64,000 nt of DNA from Sphingomonas sp. GTDB taxonomy: Bacteria; Pseudomonadota; Alphaproteobacteria; Sphingomonadales; Sphingomonadaceae. A program made the translations under genes and the position numbers. The stretch spans positions 1-64,000 of the forward strand of contig NZ_JACCSU010000018.1 in the NCBI RefSeq assembly GCF_013812825.1. Reading direction: 5' to 3'. The notes under the pieces are model-generated. The model was not told the DNA's origin, ran no database searches, and saw only the letters and a list, made by a program, of their open reading frames with translations. Below, piece by piece: positions 27,757-36,635 of the stretch; positions within the stretch are counted from its first letter, which is position 1; every line of letters starts with the position of its first letter.

Positions 27757-30729
27757 CTAGCCATGGAGCACCTGTTCGCAGCGCGCGCAGAGAGCGCCGT
27801 CTTCGGTCACCTCCGGCAAGTGTCGCCAGCAGCGCCCGCATTTGCGGTTCGAAGTCTTGGCGACTGCCAGCGCGTCCCCGGCGTGCACCGCCGAGACGAT
27901 GAACAGCTCGGCGAGATCGAGCGAAGCGTCGGCATCGGGCAAAGTCACTTCGGCCTCGAGGCTGGAGCCCAGCATTTTGTCGCGCCGCAGCGGTTCGATC
28001 GCCTCGGTGACCGCGGTCCGCAACGCCCGCAGCTTGTCCCAATCCGTTTCCCGGCGAAGGCCGGGATCCAGGCCTGGGCCCCGGCCTTCGCCGGGGAACA
28101 GGGGCAGCTCCGGCCACTCGAGCAGATGCACCGACCCCGCGTCGGGAAAGCGCGTTCCCCACACCTCCTCGCTCGTGAACACCAGCACCGGCGCCATCCA
28201 CCGAACGAGCGCGTGGAACAGCGTGTCGAGCACCGTGCGGTAGGCGCGGCGCTTGTCGGTCTGCCTGCCCGTCGCGGGATTGACCTCGCAGTAGAGGCAG
28301 TCCTTGCGGATATCGAAATAGAAGGCCGACAGATCGTTGTTGGCGAAGTCGGCGATCAGCCGGGTGTAGGCGTTGTAGTCGAAATCATCGACCGCCCGGC
28401 GCAGCTTGCCGTCGAGCTCGGCCAGCAGGTGCAGCATGTAGCGCTCGAGCTCGGGCATCGCCGAAGGGTCGCTGACCCGCTCGTCGTCGCTGAAGCCGTC
28501 GAGCGCTCCCAGCAGGTAACGGAACGTGTTCCTCAGCTTGCGGTACTGGTCGGCGACTCCGCCCAGGATCTCTTTCCCGATCCGGTGGTCCTCGGTGAAG
28601 TCGACCGACAGCGCCCACAGCCGCAGGATGTCGGCGCCATGCTCCTTCATCAGGTCGAGCGGATTGACCGTATTGCCGAGGCTCTTGGACATTTTCATGC
28701 CCTTGGAGTCCATCGTGAAGCCGTGGGTCAGCACCGCGTCGTACGGCGCCCGGCCGCGGGTTCCGCAGCTTTCGAGCAGCGACGACTGGAACCAGCCGCG
28801 GTGCTGGTCGGAGCCTTCAAGGTAAAGGTCGGCGGGCCAGCTCTGCTCGGGCCAGCGGCCGCTGTCGAGCGTGAACACATGCGTGCAGCCGCTGTCGAAC
28901 CACACGTCGAGAATGTCGGTGACTCGCTCATAGTCGGCCGGGTCGCGATCCGGTCCGAGGATGGCAGCGGCATTGTCGTCGTTCCACGCATCGACTCCCC
29001 CCGCGCGCACCGCCTCGACGATGCGCCGGTTGACCTCCGGGTCGACCAGCAGCTCGCCGGTCTTGCGCTCGACGAACAGCGCAATCGGTACGCCCCACGC
29101 GCGCTGGCGGCTGATCACCCAGTCGGGCCGCTCGGCGACCATCGAGTGCAGCCGGTTGCGGCCTTTCTCGGGGACGAAGCGGGTGTCGGCGATCGCCTGG
29201 AGCGCGGTGGAGCGTAAAGTGCGTCCCTCGACTTCGCTCGGGACGAACGCTGTGTTTTGTGTTGTCCCCCCGTTCGTGCCGAGCGAAGTCGCGGTGCGTC
29301 CTTCCATCGCCCGATCCATGGCGATGAACCATTGCGGGGTGCAGCGGTAGATGACCTTGGCTTTGGACCGCCACGAATGCGGGTAGCTGTGCTGGAAGTC
29401 CGCGGATGCGGCGAGCAGCGCCCCGGCGTCGCGCAGGTCCGAGCAGATCGGCCCGTCGGGGGCGTTGAACTTGTTGTTGATGACTGAGCCCTGGCCGCCG
29501 AGCCATAACCAGTCCTCGCGATAGCGCCCGTCGTCGGTGACCGCGAAAACGGGGTCGATGCCGTGCTGCTGGCACAGATAGAAATCCTCCTCGCCATGGT
29601 CGGGCGCTTCGTGGACGAGGCCGGTGCCTTGGTCGGTGGTGACGAAGTCGGCGGCGAGGAAAGGCCGCGGCTCGGCGAAGAACCCGCCGAGCTTGTGCAT
29701 CGGGTGGCGGGCGATGGTGCCGGCGAGCCGAAACCCTTTGATTTTCCGCTTTGCGATCTCATCGACGATTGTCTCGATCTCGTCGGACAAGCCATCAGGT
29801 AAGACATTCTGCAATCCGGATCGAGACTGCAGCGCGTCTCGAAGATCTTCGGCAATCAGAAGTTTCCGCCCATCAGGGACATGGAACAGATAGTAATCAA
29901 CCTCCGGATTGTACCCGATCGCCTGATTGGCGGGGATCGTCCACGGCGTCGTCGTCCACACCACCGCGTAGGCGCCGACCAGCTCGGCAATGGGGCTCTC
30001 GACGATCTCGAAGGCGACGTCGATCTGGGTCGAGACGATGTCCTCATATTCGATCTCGGCCTCGGCGAGCGCGGTCTTCTCGACCGGCGACCACATCACC
30101 GGCTTGGCGCCGCGGTAGAGCTGACCGCTCTCCGCGAACTTCATCAGCTCGGCGACGATGGTCGCTTCGGCGTCGTAGTCCATCGTCAGATAGGGATTGT
30201 CCCAGTCGCCGCCGATGCCGAGCCGCTTCAACTGCTCGCGCTGGGTCTCGACCCAGTGCTGCGCATAGGCGCGGCACTCGGCGCGGAATTCGCGTAATGC
30301 GGTCTCGTCTCCCTCGGCTCCGCTCGGGACAGGCTTGTCGAGCTTCTTCTTGCGGTACTGCTCCTCGATCTTCCACTCGATCGGCAGCCCGTGGCAGTCC
30401 CAGCCGGGCACGTAGGGCGCGTCCTTGCCGAGCAGGGTCTGGGTGCGCACCACCATGTCCTTGAGCGTATGGTTGAGCGCGTGGCCGATATGGATGTCGC
30501 CGTTGGCGTAGGGCGGGCCGTCGTGGAGGATGAACTTTTCGCGGCCCGAACGGGCCTTGCGGACCTGGCCGTACAGGTCCTGCTCCTGCCAGCGGGCGAG
30601 GATCGCCGGCTCCTTCTGCGGCAGGCCCGCCTTCATCGGAAAGTCGGTTTTCGGCAGGAAGACGGTCGAGCGCCAATCCTGAACGGAAGCGCCGGGCTTG
30701 GCGCCGAGGTTTTCAGGAGCGTCGGACAT
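27757..30729 (-). CDS. ileS: Isoleucyl-tRNA synthetase with in-frame repeat insertions
   Basis: A 990-residue class I synthetase that charges tRNA-Ile; cytoplasmic and essential. The HIGH motif is at 80-83, KMSKS at 679-683, and the C-terminal zinc site uses Cys964, 967, 981 and 984. Three stretches look foreign to the family and coincide with palindromic DNA. Residues 477-503 lie between FIAMDRAMEG and the TALQAI helix (DNA 29221-29301, 20-base arms). Residues about 131-142 include VPSGAEG. Residues 876-893 include FPGEGRGPG (DNA 28047-28098, 19-base arms). Frame and all catalytic motifs are kept, so the enzyme should work, with the inserts as surface loops. Two copies of another repeat flank the gene. 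Confidence 0.96.
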   Translation of the reverse strand: MSDAPENLGAKPGASVQDWRSTVFLPKTDFPMKAGLPQKEPAILARWQEQDLYGQVRKARSGREKFILHDGPPYANGDIHIGHALNHTLKDMVVRTQTLLGKDAPYVPGWDCHGLPIEWKIEEQYRKKKLDKPVPSGAEGDETALREFRAECRAYAQHWVETQREQLKRLGIGGDWDNPYLTMDYDAEATIVAELMKFAESGQLYRGAKPVMWSPVEKTALAEAEIEYEDIVSTQIDVAFEIVESPIAELVGAYAVVWTTTPWTIPANQAIGYNPEVDYYLFHVPDGRKLLIAEDLRDALQSRSGLQNVLPDGLSDEIETIVDEIAKRKIKGFRLAGTIARHPMHKLGGFFAEPRPFLAADFVTTDQGTGLVHEAPDHGEEDFYLCQQHGIDPVFAVTDDGRYREDWLWLGGQGSVINNKFNAPDGPICSDLRDAGALLAASADFQHSYPHSWRSKAKVIYRCTPQWFIAMDRAMEGRTATSLGTNGGTTQNTAFVPSEVEGRTLRSTALQAIADTRFVPEKGRNRLHSMVAERPDWVISRQRAWGVPIALFVERKTGELLVDPEVNRRIVEAVRAGGVDAWNDDNAAAILGPDRDPADYERVTDILDVWFDSGCTHVFTLDSGRWPEQSWPADLYLEGSDQHRGWFQSSLLESCGTRGRAPYDAVLTHGFTMDSKGMKMSKSLGNTVNPLDLMKEHGADILRLWALSVDFTEDHRIGKEILGGVADQYRKLRNTFRYLLGALDGFSDDERVSDPSAMPELERYMLHLLAELDGKLRRAVDDFDYNAYTRLIADFANNDLSAFYFDIRKDCLYCEVNPATGRQTDKRRAYRTVLDTLFHALVRWMAPVLVFTSEEVWGTRFPDAGSVHLLEWPELPLFPGEGRGPGLDPGLRRETDWDKLRALRTAVTEAIEPLRRDKMLGSSLEAEVTLPDADASLDLAELFIVSAVHAGDALAVAKTSNRKCGRCWRHLPEVTEDGALCARCEQVLHG
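28047..28098. repeat. Palindrome inside ileS (3' region)
   Basis: The 19-base arms TTTCCCGGCGAAGGCCGGG (28047-28065) and CCCGGCCTTCGCCGGGGAA (28080-28098) are complementary with one mismatch. They are translated in frame as about residues 876-893 of IleRS. A shorter palindrome on a similar theme (TTCCCGC...GCGGGAA) lies between rpsK and rpoA. Confidence 0.85.
29230..29290. repeat. Palindrome inside ileS (middle region)
   Basis: Arms GACTTCGCTCGGGACGAACG (29230-29249) and CGTTCGTGCCGAGCGAAGTC (29271-29290) pair over 20 bases with one mismatch around a 21-base loop. They are read in frame between two conserved IleRS blocks. Half-sites of the same sequence occur at about 12798-12824, 30309-30335 and 37839-37863. 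Confidence 0.88.
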
Positions 30730-30776
30730 GGATGCGGCGCTCTAGCGGGCGGGCCGGTGAATGCAAATGATGCGAT

Positions 30777-30899
30777 CCTCCCCCGGAACGGGGAGGGGGA
30801 CCATTCAGCGAAGACTGAATGGTGGAGGGGGCGGCGTGCCAGGCTGAAGGCCCCCTCCGTCAGCGCTGCGCGCTACCACCTCCCCGTCCCGGGGAGGAG
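30777..30899. repeat. Large palindromic repeat, copy B (GDPD-ileS gap)
   Basis: Outer arms CCTCCCCGGAACGGGGAGG and CCTCCCCGTCCCGGGGAGG enclose the inner hairpin ACCATTCAG-cgaaga-CTGAATGGT at 30800-30823. The element begins directly at the stop codon of the glycerophosphodiesterase gene and ends 47 bases before the ileS start, so any shared mRNA would carry it as a strong hairpin. Confidence 0.85.
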
Positions 30900-31949
30900 C
30901 TATTCCATCCGCGCCCGCCGCCGTTCGAGCCCCGCTTTGGCCGCCTCCTCTTGCGCCTTGGTCCGGAAGTCGCGGCCGGGGCGCAAGGCCGGGCCGATGG
31001 TCCAGATGTCCTCGGCCCAGATATAGCCGGTGAAGCTCGACGGAATGCGGCCGAGCTGCTCGGGCAGGGTCAGCCCGGCTCCGGTGTCGCTGCCGTAAGA
31101 GCCGATGACGATCACCCGGGCGCCGACCTTGTCCATCCGCTGCAGCAGGCGGTTGGGCCAGCCCCACATCAGCCACTGCAGGTTGACCGGGACCATCAGG
31201 GTGCCGTCTCGGCAGCTTTGCGGAACCATCGTCGTCCAGCCGGTCAGGATGTAGTCCTTGGTGCAGGCCTTCGCGTCCTCCATGCTCCACGCCCAGGCGT
31301 CCGGAAAATGCCGCTTGATCCGCTCGACCGGCCCCTTGGCGCCGTAAAAGGCGTCGTTCCGCTCCTCGATATCGCGCCGAGCGGCCTTCAGCGCCGCCGC
31401 CAGCCGGTCGGCCTCCCCCGGGTTGCGGCTCTTGAAGTTGAACAGGATCGACGTGTTGGGCAGCGCCGCCAGCGCCTCATCAAGGCTCGGCAGCCTGTCC
31501 TTGCGCGTGCCCCGGAAGGGAAAGCTTCTCCCGTGGTCCGCCGTATAGCCGTGGCCGATGTCCAGCGCCTTGAGCTGGGCGAGCGTCCGATCGCGGGTCT
31601 CGCCCGTGCCGTCGGTGCGGCAGTCGACCGTCCAGTCGTGAAAGACGGCGATCTTGCCGTCTGCCGTCGGAGCGATGTCGATTTCGACCATGTCGGCGCC
31701 GAGCCGCGCAGCGGCCTTCATCGAGCGAATGCTGTTCTCGAGATAATCGTGGACCGGAGGCTCGATCCGGTCGGCGGTGCAGGTGTCGCGGCCGATCCCT
31801 TCGTGGTCGTAGAGCTGCGAGACCCCGCGATGGGCGATGAGCTTGATCGCTCCGCGCGGCGCATCGGCCAGCCAGCTCGCGTTGATCACGGTCAGCAGCA
31901 GCAGCAGGACCGCGAGCCCGAAGGCGGTCCAGCCCAGCCAATATTTCAT
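30900..31949 (-). CDS. Membrane-anchored glycerophosphodiester phosphodiesterase-like protein
   Basis: A 349-residue protein with an N-terminal membrane anchor (about 5-27) and a GDPD TIM-barrel domain outside the cytoplasm. The family motifs are clear: AHRG (39-42), LENS, EIDI, and FHDW with the catalytic histidines. The enzyme class hydrolyses glycerophosphodiesters to glycerol-3-phosphate and an alcohol, though the true substrate here is unknown. Its ATG overlaps the ribF stop by 4 bases, so it is coupled to ribF. A large palindromic repeat starts right after its stop codon and separates it from ileS. Confidence 0.9.
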   Translation of the reverse strand: MKYWLGWTAFGLAVLLLLLTVINASWLADAPRGAIKLIAHRGVSQLYDHEGIGRDTCTADRIEPPVHDYLENSIRSMKAAARLGADMVEIDIAPTADGKIAVFHDWTVDCRTDGTGETRDRTLAQLKALDIGHGYTADHGRSFPFRGTRKDRLPSLDEALAALPNTSILFNFKSRNPGEADRLAAALKAARRDIEERNDAFYGAKGPVERIKRHFPDAWAWSMEDAKACTKDYILTGWTTMVPQSCRDGTLMVPVNLQWLMWGWPNRLLQRMDKVGARVIVIGSYGSDTGAGLTLPEQLGRIPSSFTGYIWAEDIWTIGPALRPGRDFRTKAQEEAAKAGLERRRARME

Positions 31950-32878
31950 TGCGGAAGCGCCAGCAGCTTGCGCGCCTCCGCCGCATCCTCCTGCATCTGG
32001 GCAGCGAGAGCGGGCAGGTCGTCGAACTTGCGTTCCGGCCGGATGTAGGCGTGCAATGCGATCTCGATCGTCCGGCCGTAAAGGTCGCCGTCGAAGCCGA
32101 ACAGATTGGCTTCGAGCAATTCTTCGGGAGGTTCGAAGGTCGGGCGCACTCCCAGGCTCGCGACGCCGGGATATTCGCGATCGTCGTCGAGCCGCACGTG
32201 CACCGCGTAGATGCCGTAGGCGGGCCGCTGGTATTCGCCGAGCCGGACGTTGGCGGTCGGGCAGCCGAGTTCGTGGCCGCGGCCGTCGCCCCGCTCGACC
32301 GTCGCTTCGACTGCAAAGGGACGGCTCAGCAGCCGCGTTGCGCATCCGGGATCGCCGGCCTCCAGCGCCTCGCGGACCCGGCCGGAGGAAATGCGCTGCC
32401 CGTCGAGCAGCACGGGCGCGATCGCCTCGGCGGCGATTCCGGATCGCAATCCGAGCGACTTGAGAGTTTCGACGTTGCCGCCGCGGCCTTTGCCGAAGGT
32501 GAAATCGTCGCCGGTGACGACGGCGGCGGCGCCGATGCGATCGCCGAGCAGGCCGGCGACGAACTCCTCGGCGGTGGTCGACGCGAGCTCCTTGTCGAAG
32601 CGGAACACCAGCATGGCGTCGGCGCCGGCGTGGGCGAACAGCCGCTGACGCTGGTCGAGGCTGGTGAGCTTGAACGGCGGCACGTCGGGCTTGAACAGGC
32701 GCACCGGATGCGGGTCGAAGGTGGCGACGATGACCGGCCGGCGCTCGTGGTGGCCGCGGGCGACGGCCCGGTTGACGACCGCCTGGTGGCCGAGGTGGAA
32801 GCCGTCGAAATTGCCGAGCGCAACGACCCCGGCGCGAAGCCGCTCGGGCAGGGGTTCATCGAGGGTCAGCCGCTCCAT
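31946..32878 (-). CDS. ribF: Bifunctional riboflavin kinase / FMN adenylyltransferase
   Basis: A 310-residue enzyme that makes FMN and then FAD from riboflavin. The N-terminal adenylyltransferase domain has GNFDGFHLGHQ (22-32) and DDFTFGKGRGG. The C-terminal kinase domain (about 180-305) has GCPTANV and the YGIYAVHV stretch. It is cytoplasmic. It heads a minus-strand run ribF-GDPD-ileS-lspA-DUF3035; ribF-ileS-lspA is an old conserved order in proteobacteria. It is divergent from the rpsM operon with a 250-base gap. The riboflavin (FMN) riboswitch known ahead of some rib genes is not evident here. Confidence 0.95.
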   Translation of the reverse strand: MERLTLDEPLPERLRAGVVALGNFDGFHLGHQAVVNRAVARGHHERRPVIVATFDPHPVRLFKPDVPPFKLTSLDQRQRLFAHAGADAMLVFRFDKELASTTAEEFVAGLLGDRIGAAAVVTGDDFTFGKGRGGNVETLKSLGLRSGIAAEAIAPVLLDGQRISSGRVREALEAGDPGCATRLLSRPFAVEATVERGDGRGHELGCPTANVRLGEYQRPAYGIYAVHVRLDDDREYPGVASLGVRPTFEPPEELLEANLFGFDGDLYGRTIEIALHAYIRPERKFDDLPALAAQMQEDAAEARKLLALPQ

Positions 32879-32934
32879 CGTGCGGCGGCTCTATCCGGCT
32901 GGTCCGGCCGCCGCAATTGCCGCTCCCGCCGCGC

Positions 32935-32963
32935 TTGACTTGGTGTTGGTGAATTCCTATTTG
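32935..32963 (+). promoter_or_regulatory. Likely sigma-70 promoter of the rpsM operon
   Basis: TTGACT (32935-32940) and TATTTG (32958-32963) are separated by exactly 17 bases and point toward rpsM, whose start codon lies about 170 bases downstream. The leader between contains a strong hairpin followed by four T. Positions follow the housekeeping consensus well, and no other gene lies in between. Confidence 0.6.
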
Positions 32964-32986
32964 CAACTCATCCCGATCAACCGGTT

Positions 32987-33019
32987 CCCGGCGGCGCATT
33001 CGTGCGCCCGTCGGGTTTT
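32987..33019 (+). terminator. Terminator-like hairpin in the rpsM leader (possible attenuator)
   Basis: CCCGGCGGCGCA (32987-32998) pairs with TGCGCCCGTCGGG (33003-33015) around a TTCG tetraloop with one bulged base, followed by TTTT. It stands between the promoter and the first gene, where no transcript needs ending, so it may be an attenuator. The poly-T run is short for an efficient terminator. Confidence 0.5.
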
Positions 33020-33131
33020 CGTTTGAGGGTTCTCGTCAAAGTTCGGCTTTGATGGGCTCCCGATTGCGGGTGACTAGCGAGGAGATGGGCGTCGGAATTC
33101 CCCCGCCCGTGGAGCTAAAAGAGGATTTGGA

Positions 33132-33500
33132 ATGGCCCGTATCGCCGGCGTGAACATACCCACCAACAAGCGCGTCGAGATCGCGCTCACCTACATCCAC
33201 GGAATCGGCCGGAGCAAGGCCAGGAAGATCACCGAGAAGCTCGGGATCGGGCCGGAAAAGCGGGTCCAGGACCTGACCGACCAGGAAGTGCTCCACATCC
33301 GCGAGTCGATCGACGCCGACCACAATGTCGAGGGCGACCTTCGGCGCGAGACGGCGATGAACATCAAGCGGCTGATGGATCTGGCCTGCTACCGCGGCCT
33401 TCGCCACCGCAAGGGGCTGCCGGTCCGCGGCCAGCGCACCCACATCAACGCGCGCACCCGCAAGGGCAAGGCCAAGCCGATCGCCGGCAAGAAGAAGTAA
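33132..33500 (+). CDS. rpsM: 30S ribosomal protein S13
   Basis: A 122-residue S13, full length, sitting in the head of the 30S subunit at the intersubunit bridges. It reads [20 protein letters not shown] and ends in the basic tail [12 protein letters not shown] with the TRKGK pattern common to alphaproteobacteria. AAGAGGA precedes the ATG. In most relatives secY and adk lie directly upstream; here ribF is there instead, on the other strand, so this operon has been separated from the spc operon and has its own promoter. Confidence 0.98.
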   Translation: MARIAGVNIPTNKRVEIALTYIHGIGRSKARKITEKLGIGPEKRVQDLTDQEVLHIRESIDADHNVEGDLRRETAMNIKRLMDLACYRGLRHRKGLPVRGQRTHINARTRKGKAKPIAGKKK

Positions 33501-33567
33501 GCGAGCGGCCATCCGGGGGATGGACGCGAGACACTTCTCCTACCAACGCAACAGGATTTAGGAACCC

Positions 33568-33957
33568 ATGGCTCAAGCACCCCAGCGCATCCGTCGGCGG
33601 GAGCGCAAGAACATCACCGCCGGAGTCGCGCACGTCAACGCCAGCTTCAACAACACGATGATCACCATCACCGACGCGCAGGGCAATGCGATCGCCTGGT
33701 CGAGCGCCGGGATGATGGGCTTCAAGGGCTCGCGCAAATCGACTCCCTACGCCGCCCAGGTCGCCGCCGAGGATGCCGGCAAGAAGGCCGCCGACCATGG
33801 CGTCCGGACGCTCGAGGTCGAGGTCAAGGGGCCGGGATCGGGCCGCGAAAGCGCGCTTCGGGCGCTGCAGGCGGTCGGGTTCCAGATCACCTCGATCCGC
33901 GACGTCACCCCGATCCCGCACAACGGGGTCCGGCCGTCCAAGCGGCGGAGAGTCTAG
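33568..33957 (+). CDS. rpsK: 30S ribosomal protein S11
   Basis: A 129-residue S11 of the 30S platform, part of the mRNA path near the E site. The conserved core [15 protein letters not shown] and the ending [11 protein letters not shown] are intact. It follows rpsM after 67 bases, which include its own ribosome site (CAGGATTTAGGAACCC), in the order usual for the alpha operon. Confidence 0.98.
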   Translation: MAQAPQRIRRRERKNITAGVAHVNASFNNTMITITDAQGNAIAWSSAGMMGFKGSRKSTPYAAQVAAEDAGKKAADHGVRTLEVEVKGPGSGRESALRALQAVGFQITSIRDVTPIPHNGVRPSKRRRV

Positions 33958-33965
33958 CGCCGGCT

Positions 33966-33987
33966 GGGTTCCCGCCTTCGCGGGAAC
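33966..33987. repeat. Short palindrome between rpsK and rpoA
   Basis: GTTCCCGC-CTTC-GCGGGAAC forms an 8-bp stem with a 4-base loop just after the rpsK stop. It resembles the core of the palindrome inside ileS at 28047-28098. It is not followed by T residues, so it is not a terminator and rpoA remains co-transcribed. Confidence 0.7.
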
Positions 33988-34043
33988 GACGAGATTGAAT
34001 TGAAATCAGGGGCTTGAACGCCCCCAACTGCCAAGGGAACAAC

Positions 34044-35111
34044 ATGGCCGTCAACGCAAAGAACTGGCAGGAACTCAAGAAGCCCAACAGCCTCGAGCGC
34101 AGGATCGGCGGCGATGCCCGCCGGCGCGCCTCGTTCGTCGCCGAGCCGCTGGAGCGCGGCTTCGGCATGACTCTCGGCAACTCGCTTCGCCGGGTGCTGC
34201 TGTCGTCGCTCCAGGGCGCCGCCGTCACCGCGATCACGATCGACGGAGCGCTGCACGAATTCTCTTCGCTGACGGGAGTGCGCGAGGACGTCACCGACAT
34301 CGTTTTGAACGTCAAGCAGATCGCCCTCAAGATGGAAGGCGAGGGGCCCAAGCGCCTGCACTTGTCGGCGACCGGGCCCACGGACGTGACCGCCGGGATG
34401 ATCGCCACCACCGGCGACATCGAGGTCACCAACCCCGACCAGCTGATCTGCCACCTCGACGAGGGCGCGACCCTCAACATGGAGCTGACCGCCGACGTCG
34501 GCAAAGGCTATGTGCCGAGCCAGGCCAACCGCCCGGCCGACGCTCCGATCGGCCTGATCCCGGTCGACGCTCTGTACAGCCCGGTGCGCCAGGTCGCCTA
34601 CAAGGTCGAGAACACCCGGGTCGGCCAGGAGCTCGATTACGACAAGCTGACGCTCACCATCGAGACCGACGGCACGATCAGTCCCGAGGACGCGCTCGGC
34701 TATGCGGCGCGGATCCTCCAGGACCAGCTGCAATTGTTCGTCCACTTCGAGGAGGGCGCGGTCCGCGCCCCGCAGCCGGCGATGATGGGCGGCGCGCCGA
34801 TGGCGGCCGAGCAGATCGCGGCCGACACCAACCAGCTCAACCGCTACCTGCTCAAGAAGGTCGACGAGCTCGAACTCAGCGTGCGCAGCGCCAATTGCCT
34901 GAAGAACGACAACATCATCTACATCGGCGACCTCGTGCAGAAAACCGAGGCGGAGATGCTCCGAACCCCAAACTTCGGCCGCAAGTCCCTGAACGAGATC
35001 AAGGAAGTGCTGGCGAGCATGGGGCTTCGGCTGGGCATGGACATCCCCGGCTGGCCGCCGGAAAATATTGAAGAGATGGCGAAGAAGCTCGAGCAGGAAA
35101 TGCTGGGCTAG
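34044..35111 (+). CDS. rpoA: RNA polymerase alpha subunit
   Basis: A 355-residue alpha subunit. The N-terminal dimerisation domain covers about 1-230 ([20 protein letters not shown]), and the C-terminal domain that contacts UP elements and activators covers about 265-340 ([30 protein letters not shown]). I start at the ATG at 34044 ([16 protein letters not shown]), after AAGGGAACAAC. An upstream in-frame ATG at 34014 would add ten unusual residues. In relatives rplQ follows within about 100 bases. Here a strong terminator follows and rplQ is 3.7 kb away. Confidence 0.98.
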   Translation: MAVNAKNWQELKKPNSLERRIGGDARRRASFVAEPLERGFGMTLGNSLRRVLLSSLQGAAVTAITIDGALHEFSSLTGVREDVTDIVLNVKQIALKMEGEGPKRLHLSATGPTDVTAGMIATTGDIEVTNPDQLICHLDEGATLNMELTADVGKGYVPSQANRPADAPIGLIPVDALYSPVRQVAYKVENTRVGQELDYDKLTLTIETDGTISPEDALGYAARILQDQLQLFVHFEEGAVRAPQPAMMGGAPMAAEQIAADTNQLNRYLLKKVDELELSVRSANCLKNDNIIYIGDLVQKTEAEMLRTPNFGRKSLNEIKEVLASMGLRLGMDIPGWPPENIEEMAKKLEQEMLG

Positions 35112-35114
35112 AGC

Positions 35115-35137
35115 AGGCGAAAGTGGTACTTTCGCCT
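35115..35137 (+). other. Hairpin just after rpoA
   Basis: AGGCGAAAGT (35115-35124) and ACTTTCGCCT (35128-35137) form a perfect 10-bp stem with a 3-base loop, 18 bases before the rho-independent terminator. It has no T run of its own. It may protect the rpoA mRNA end or be a remnant of the old rpoA-rplQ spacer. Confidence 0.6.
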
Positions 35138-35154
35138 GGGTTAAGCAGGAAGGA

Positions 35155-35187
35155 GGGCCGCCCGAAGGGGCGGCCCTTTCTCTTTTT
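35155..35187 (+). terminator. Rho-independent terminator after rpoA
   Basis: GGGCCGCCC (35155-35163), loop GAAG, GGGCGGCCC (35168-35176) and then TTTCTCTTTTT. This is a textbook intrinsic terminator. It ends the rpsM-rpsK-rpoA transcript, so rplQ, normally the last gene of this operon, must be transcribed from elsewhere. Confidence 0.9.
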
Positions 35188-35262
35188 GCGGCTGTTACAA
35201 TGTCCGATGCGAGGGTCAGCTTTGATGATTGGCGTCCGAGAAGGTTTCTCTCGGCATAATCG

Positions 35263-36549
35263 TCATCGACTAAGGGTCGCTACGAGAAATCGCTCTAACC
35301 GAGTCCAGGAAGTTCGTAGCTCGTTTTCTAGCGGCGCGAAGTCCGGTGAGTGTATGTAGCGTTGCATGCTGGGTATAGAGATGAGAGCATCATCGCGCCT
35401 AATCCGGTTGATTTCGTCTAGATAAGCATCGTCAATGATATCTCGGTCGCGAAGATTCGTTGCGACTGCGCCCACCCTTCGTGAAAGCCCTTCGGCAACC
35501 TCAAGGTTGTGTTCTGCGACGTAACCTTCGACGGCCATTTCGACGAGCATTCTCACCAGCGCTGCAATTGCGTTCGGATGAGTGTGTAATTGTAGTGTTT
35601 GCAATTCCTCCCAGATCGCGCGCGCGCGCTGCTGTGCACCAATCCAAGGGATGTGCGGTGCGTCACGTGGAATGAACGTGGTTTGCACCGGTGCAGGGCG
35701 CGGCCGCCGTCTGCGTGGTGCACGTGGGACTCCCTCTGGCGCCTCGGGCTGCGGTAATCGCTCTTCTTCCCCCGGAAGAGCGCCTTGCTGTTCAAGTTCG
35801 TTCAAATAAACGCGCTTGCCAGCGTTATCCCAAAGATCACCAAGGGTTACATTTCGGCGTGCTAGATCGGTTGTTATTCTACTAAGCGCGTCTGTGACGG
35901 CTTGGCGGTCGTGAGTAAGCCTCAAAGTCCCTCCAGCGGTGCTGACGCCCACTCGATTTCGGAACTCCTCTGAGGAAAGCAGTCGAGTGAGTGTCGACCA
36001 GGGAATGGCCTGTTCCGGAAGCCGATCTTCCGACTGCAAGAATCGTTCTACTTCGGCGGCAACGTTCACGCCGCCTCCAGTGCCTGTGCGTTCGGCGAAA
36101 TTAAGCTTGGCTCGATCGTTCCAGTCTATCTGTCCGATGCCCTGTTGCGACCCAGTGTGGCGCCGGTGAAGAATCGCGTCGACCACGTCCGGGTCGTTCT
36201 CTACCTGACACATTAGGGAGCGCGGGAAGTTGCCTTCCCACATACCGTGCAGTCCTCTGAAAAAAGCCTGCAATTCTTGGTTGGGGGCTCGCTGCGGTTC
36301 GAGTACGAGTTTCAAACAAGTGACGCGCCGGTTGCCGTCAAATACGACGAATTCCCGATTTACAGAGCGAACCAGCGGAGGATCGTAGATCGCCCGCTGC
36401 TCTGTTATATCGATAGCCAAGTTTCTCATCCGTTGATCATACAAGCGAAAGAGCTCCGCCACGGCTGCCGTTTCGTCGATTAGTTCACCATGGCGATCAT
36501 TGGCCCGGTTCACGCGCAATTGGCTGATGGGCACCTCTCGGTAAGGCAT
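35263..36549 (-). CDS. ParB-like protein with HEPN-like C-terminus (candidate defence gene)
   Basis: A 428-residue protein. The first 90 residues look like a ParB/sulfiredoxin-type domain, ending in [16 protein letters not shown], the GxRR signature of that fold. The middle (about 95-240) contains [13 protein letters not shown] and helices. A Pro/Arg-rich linker (about 255-285) leads to a helical C-terminal domain (about 300-428) that resembles HEPN-type helical bundles, though I cannot name it surely. Some ParB-like domains are nucleases or CTP-binding switches. No ParA partner is near, so chromosome partition is unlikely. GGGAG precedes the ATG. The gene is divergent from a DUF3883 gene 86 bases away, and both are lower in GC than their surroundings (30 of 60 bases at 36301-36360 against 39 of 60 at 33241-33300). 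Confidence 0.75.
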   Translation of the reverse strand: MPYREVPISQLRVNRANDRHGELIDETAAVAELFRLYDQRMRNLAIDITEQRAIYDPPLVRSVNREFVVFDGNRRVTCLKLVLEPQRAPNQELQAFFRGLHGMWEGNFPRSLMCQVENDPDVVDAILHRRHTGSQQGIGQIDWNDRAKLNFAERTGTGGGVNVAAEVERFLQSEDRLPEQAIPWSTLTRLLSSEEFRNRVGVSTAGGTLRLTHDRQAVTDALSRITTDLARRNVTLGDLWDNAGKRVYLNELEQQGALPGEEERLPQPEAPEGVPRAPRRRRPRPAPVQTTFIPRDAPHIPWIGAQQRARAIWEELQTLQLHTHPNAIAALVRMLVEMAVEGYVAEHNLEVAEGLSRRVGAVATNLRDRDIIDDAYLDEINRIRRDDALISIPSMQRYIHSPDFAPLENELRTSWTRLERFLVATLSR

Positions 36550-36635
36550 GCCCTCGCTCCCTCAAAAGTGATCCGGCTTCGTTGACTCTAGACAAGCGTG
36601 CTATCGCAGCAAGCGCGAGATGATATGCTAGGACG
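36550..36635. promoter_or_regulatory. Divergent promoter region of the ParB-like / DUF3883 pair
   Basis: These 86 bases must drive both genes. On the minus strand TTGCTG and TAGAGT are 16 bases apart, a weak promoter match. On the plus strand TATGCT lies 7 bases before the DUF3883 ATG and would give an almost leaderless mRNA. Neither is convincing by itself. I see no clear operator palindrome. Confidence 0.35.

Noticed and set aside
29221..29301. Frameshift or sequencing error in ileS
   Set aside because: The frame continues correctly on both sides and the extra bases form a perfect-frame palindrome found elsewhere in the window.
32879..32934. FMN riboswitch ahead of ribF
   Set aside because: None of the conserved RFN-element blocks is seen in the gap upstream of ribF.
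35263..36549. Plasmid-type partition gene parB
   Set aside because: No parA and no parS-like repeats nearby; the C-terminal domain differs from ParB dimerisation domains.
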